Shown here in pieces: positions 13,301-14,629 of a DNA stretch of 14,629 nt. How positions within the stretch are numbered: position 1 is the stretch's first letter; the number at the start of each line of letters is the position of its first letter. The notes under the pieces were generated by a model that did no database searches, was not told where the DNA came from, and worked only from the letters and a program-made list of their open reading frames with translations. Origin of the DNA: Alphaproteobacteria bacterium (GTDB taxonomy: Bacteria; Pseudomonadota; Alphaproteobacteria; Rhizobiales; Hyphomicrobiaceae); NCBI GenBank assembly GCA_005888525.1, contig VBAB01000371.1, positions 2,310 to 16,938 of the forward strand, in the 5' to 3' direction. The position numbers and the translations under genes are program-made.

Positions 13301-14377
13301 ATGAAAATCGATGCCGTCGAGCTCACCCTGTTCGCTTGGGACGACATCCCGCCGACCAAGTACACGTCAGGCGCGCAGAACCAGTCTGGCAAGAGCAACC
13401 TCGCGCTGCTCAGCATCAAGACCGACGCCGGCATCGAGGGCAACGCGTTCCTCGGCTCCGCCACCAACCCCGCCGAGACCGATGCCGGCGCGCTGATCCG
13501 CTTCCTCAAGCCCATCCTGATGGGCAAGGACCCGCTGGCCCGCGAGGAGCTGCACGCCGCCATGCGCATGCGCCAGCGCAACATGGGCCTGCGCACCGTC
13601 GGCGCCTGCGACACGGCGCTGTGGGACATCGCCGCCAAGGCCGCCGGCATGCCCCTCTATAAATTCCTGGGCGGCGGCAGATCGGCCATCGGCGCCTATG
13701 CCTCGAGCCAGGTTCTCGAAAGCCCGCAGGCCTACGCGGAGGAAGCCCAGCAGTTCAAGGCCGACGGCTGGAAGGCCTACAAGATCCACCCGCCGCATCC
13801 CGCCAGCGAGGATATCAAGGTGTGCGAGGCGGTGCGCAAGGGCGTCGGCGACGGCTATACGCTGATGCTCGATTCGACCTGGAGCTACCGCTACCCCGAT
13901 GCGCTGCGCGTCGGCCGCGCCATCGAGCGCCTGGGCTACCTTTGGTACGAGGACCCGCTCAACGAGGAGGACATCTACTCCTACGTCAAGCTGTGCCAGA
14001 AGCTCGACATCCCGATCCTGGCGACCGAGTACCCCGCCGGCGACATCGGCACCTACGCGGTGTGGCTCACCGAGCGCGCCACCGATTACTTGCGCGGCGA
14101 CATCCCCATCAAGGGCGGGCTCACCACCATGCTCAAGGCCGCGCACCTGGCCGAAGCCTTCCACACCACCTACGAGGTGCACCACGGCGGCAACTCGGCC
14201 AACAACATGGCCCAGGTGCACTTCGCCTGCGCCATCCCCAACACCACCTACTTCGAGGTGCTGCTGCCGCACGGCGCGCACAAGTACGGGGTGTTGAATG
14301 ACATCCAGATCGGCAAGGACGGCCTGGCCACTGCCCCCAAGTCCCCGGCATCGGCGCCGAGTTCGACCTCGACCTGA
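13301..14377 (+). CDS. Enolase-superfamily enzyme, mandelate racemase type, with apparent 3' frameshift
   Basis: A 358-aa product as read. ATG at 13301 has GGGAGG 7 nt upstream; the ATG at 13295 lies too close to that site. The barrel residues of the mandelate racemase group are present: YKIHPP (Lys161), metal ligands Asp191 (LDSTWSY), Glu217 (YEDP) and Glu243 (ATEYPAGD), then Asp267 (RGDIPIKGG) and His294/His295 (EVHHGG) as a possible His-Asp pair. Such enzymes abstract a proton alpha to a carboxylate, usually as sugar-acid dehydratases or racemases; the substrate is not evident. The C-terminus is odd: after Lys347 the frame gives SPASAPSSTST, while the next frame reads VPGIGAEFDLDLIKRKQ and so on to a TGA at 14407-14409, the normal family ending. 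A missing G near 14341 explains this. The intact gene would give 369 residues. Confidence 0.85.
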   Translation: MKIDAVELTLFAWDDIPPTKYTSGAQNQSGKSNLALLSIKTDAGIEGNAFLGSATNPAETDAGALIRFLKPILMGKDPLAREELHAAMRMRQRNMGLRTVGACDTALWDIAAKAAGMPLYKFLGGGRSAIGAYASSQVLESPQAYAEEAQQFKADGWKAYKIHPPHPASEDIKVCEAVRKGVGDGYTLMLDSTWSYRYPDALRVGRAIERLGYLWYEDPLNEEDIYSYVKLCQKLDIPILATEYPAGDIGTYAVWLTERATDYLRGDIPIKGGLTTMLKAAHLAEAFHTTYEVHHGGNSANNMAQVHFACAIPNTTYFEVLLPHGAHKYGVLNDIQIGKDGLATAPKSPASAPSSTST

Positions 14378-14468
14378 TCAAGCGCAAGCAGATCGCGCAG
14401 CTCGTCTGACGCCGCCCCCGACAGCGGTGTGTCTCGCTTGAAGGTGTCCTCCGCCGAATGCGACAGGT

Positions 14469-14545
14469 CCCTTCTCCCCTTGGGGAGAAGGTGCCCGAAG
14501 GGCGGATGAGGGGGCCTTCAGATGTGCAGAAGGAAGTAGCCCCTC
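14469..14545. repeat. REP-like palindromic repeat, possible terminator of the enolase gene
   Basis: CCTTCTCCCC (14470-14479) and GGGGAGAAGG (14482-14491) form a perfect 10-bp inverted repeat. It is followed by GCCC-gaa-GGGC (14493-14503), and GAGGGG (14508-14513) can pair with CCCCTC (14540-14545). The core resembles dispersed intergenic palindromes familiar from alphaproteobacterial genomes (memory-based, not searched). It lies about 60 nt past the presumed ancestral stop of the enolase gene and could also end its transcript. Confidence 0.65.
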
Positions 14546-14553
14546 ACCAGTTC

Positions 14554-14629
14554 GGCCGAATGACTTACGGCCGCGCCATCTAGCGATTGCCCGCGGGCAG
14601 GTAGGAGTGCGCGACCGTAAGTCATGGCC
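14554..14629. repeat. Imperfect inverted repeat reaching the right edge
   Basis: GGCC-GA-ATGACTTACGG (14554-14570) is the inverted copy of CCGTAAGTCATGGCC (14615-14629), differing only by a 2-nt insertion, with 44 nt between. The right arm ends at the last base, so it may extend further. It could be the end of a small non-autonomous element or a second module of the neighbouring REP-like repeat. No coding capacity is visible. Confidence 0.6.

Noticed and set aside
1..14629. CRISPR arrays, tRNA or rRNA genes, complete insertion sequences
   Set aside because: No regularly spaced direct repeats, cloverleaf with CCA-type acceptor, rRNA motifs or transposase genes were found.

Overview
The window is GC-rich (roughly two-thirds G+C by eye), densely coding, and looks like the chromosome of an alphaproteobacterium, probably of the order Hyphomicrobiales. 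This rests on codon use, on the protein families present, and on a REP-like palindrome at the right end of a type I associate with alphaproteobacterial genomes. No species-level call is possible from sequence alone.

Left block (1-2491, all minus strand): the 5' 380 codons of an animal-type haem peroxidase that runs off the left edge; an unrecognised 276-residue protein; and, translationally coupled to it, a 74-residue protein ending in Gly-Gly whose predicted order of strands and helix resembles a ubiquitin/MoaD-like beta-grasp fold.

Central block (2700-12574): a phosphothreonine signalling cluster with no type VI secretion genes in view. A minus-strand run encodes vWA-TM-FHA, a soluble FHA protein, a PP2C phosphatase with a membrane anchor and a long Pro/Ser tail, and an exported PDZ-Sel1-peptidoglycan-binding-like protein. 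Divergently transcribed from it is a Ser/Thr kinase with one membrane span and a cysteine-rich DUF4189 domain. Convergent with the kinase is a trypsin-like protease followed by one membrane span and two FHA domains; divergent from the protease is a small exported protein of unknown function. In four of these proteins a cytoplasmic phospho-signalling module (kinase, phosphatase or FHA) is joined by one membrane span to a predicted extracytoplasmic module. I infer a membrane hub in which envelope state is read by the periplasmic domains and phosphothreonine is written, read and erased inside the cell. A short basic-Thr-Arg-hydrophobic motif recurs in the kinase linker, the soluble FHA protein and the phosphatase linker, and could be the shared phosphosite.

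Right block (12575-14629, plus strand): a two-gene metabolic unit of a RidA-family protein (unusual His-rich loop, no deaminase Arg) and an enolase-superfamily enzyme of the mandelate racemase type. The enolase carries an apparent one-base deletion near its 3' end. The window closes with a REP-like palindromic repeat and a second imperfect inverted repeat that reaches the right edge.
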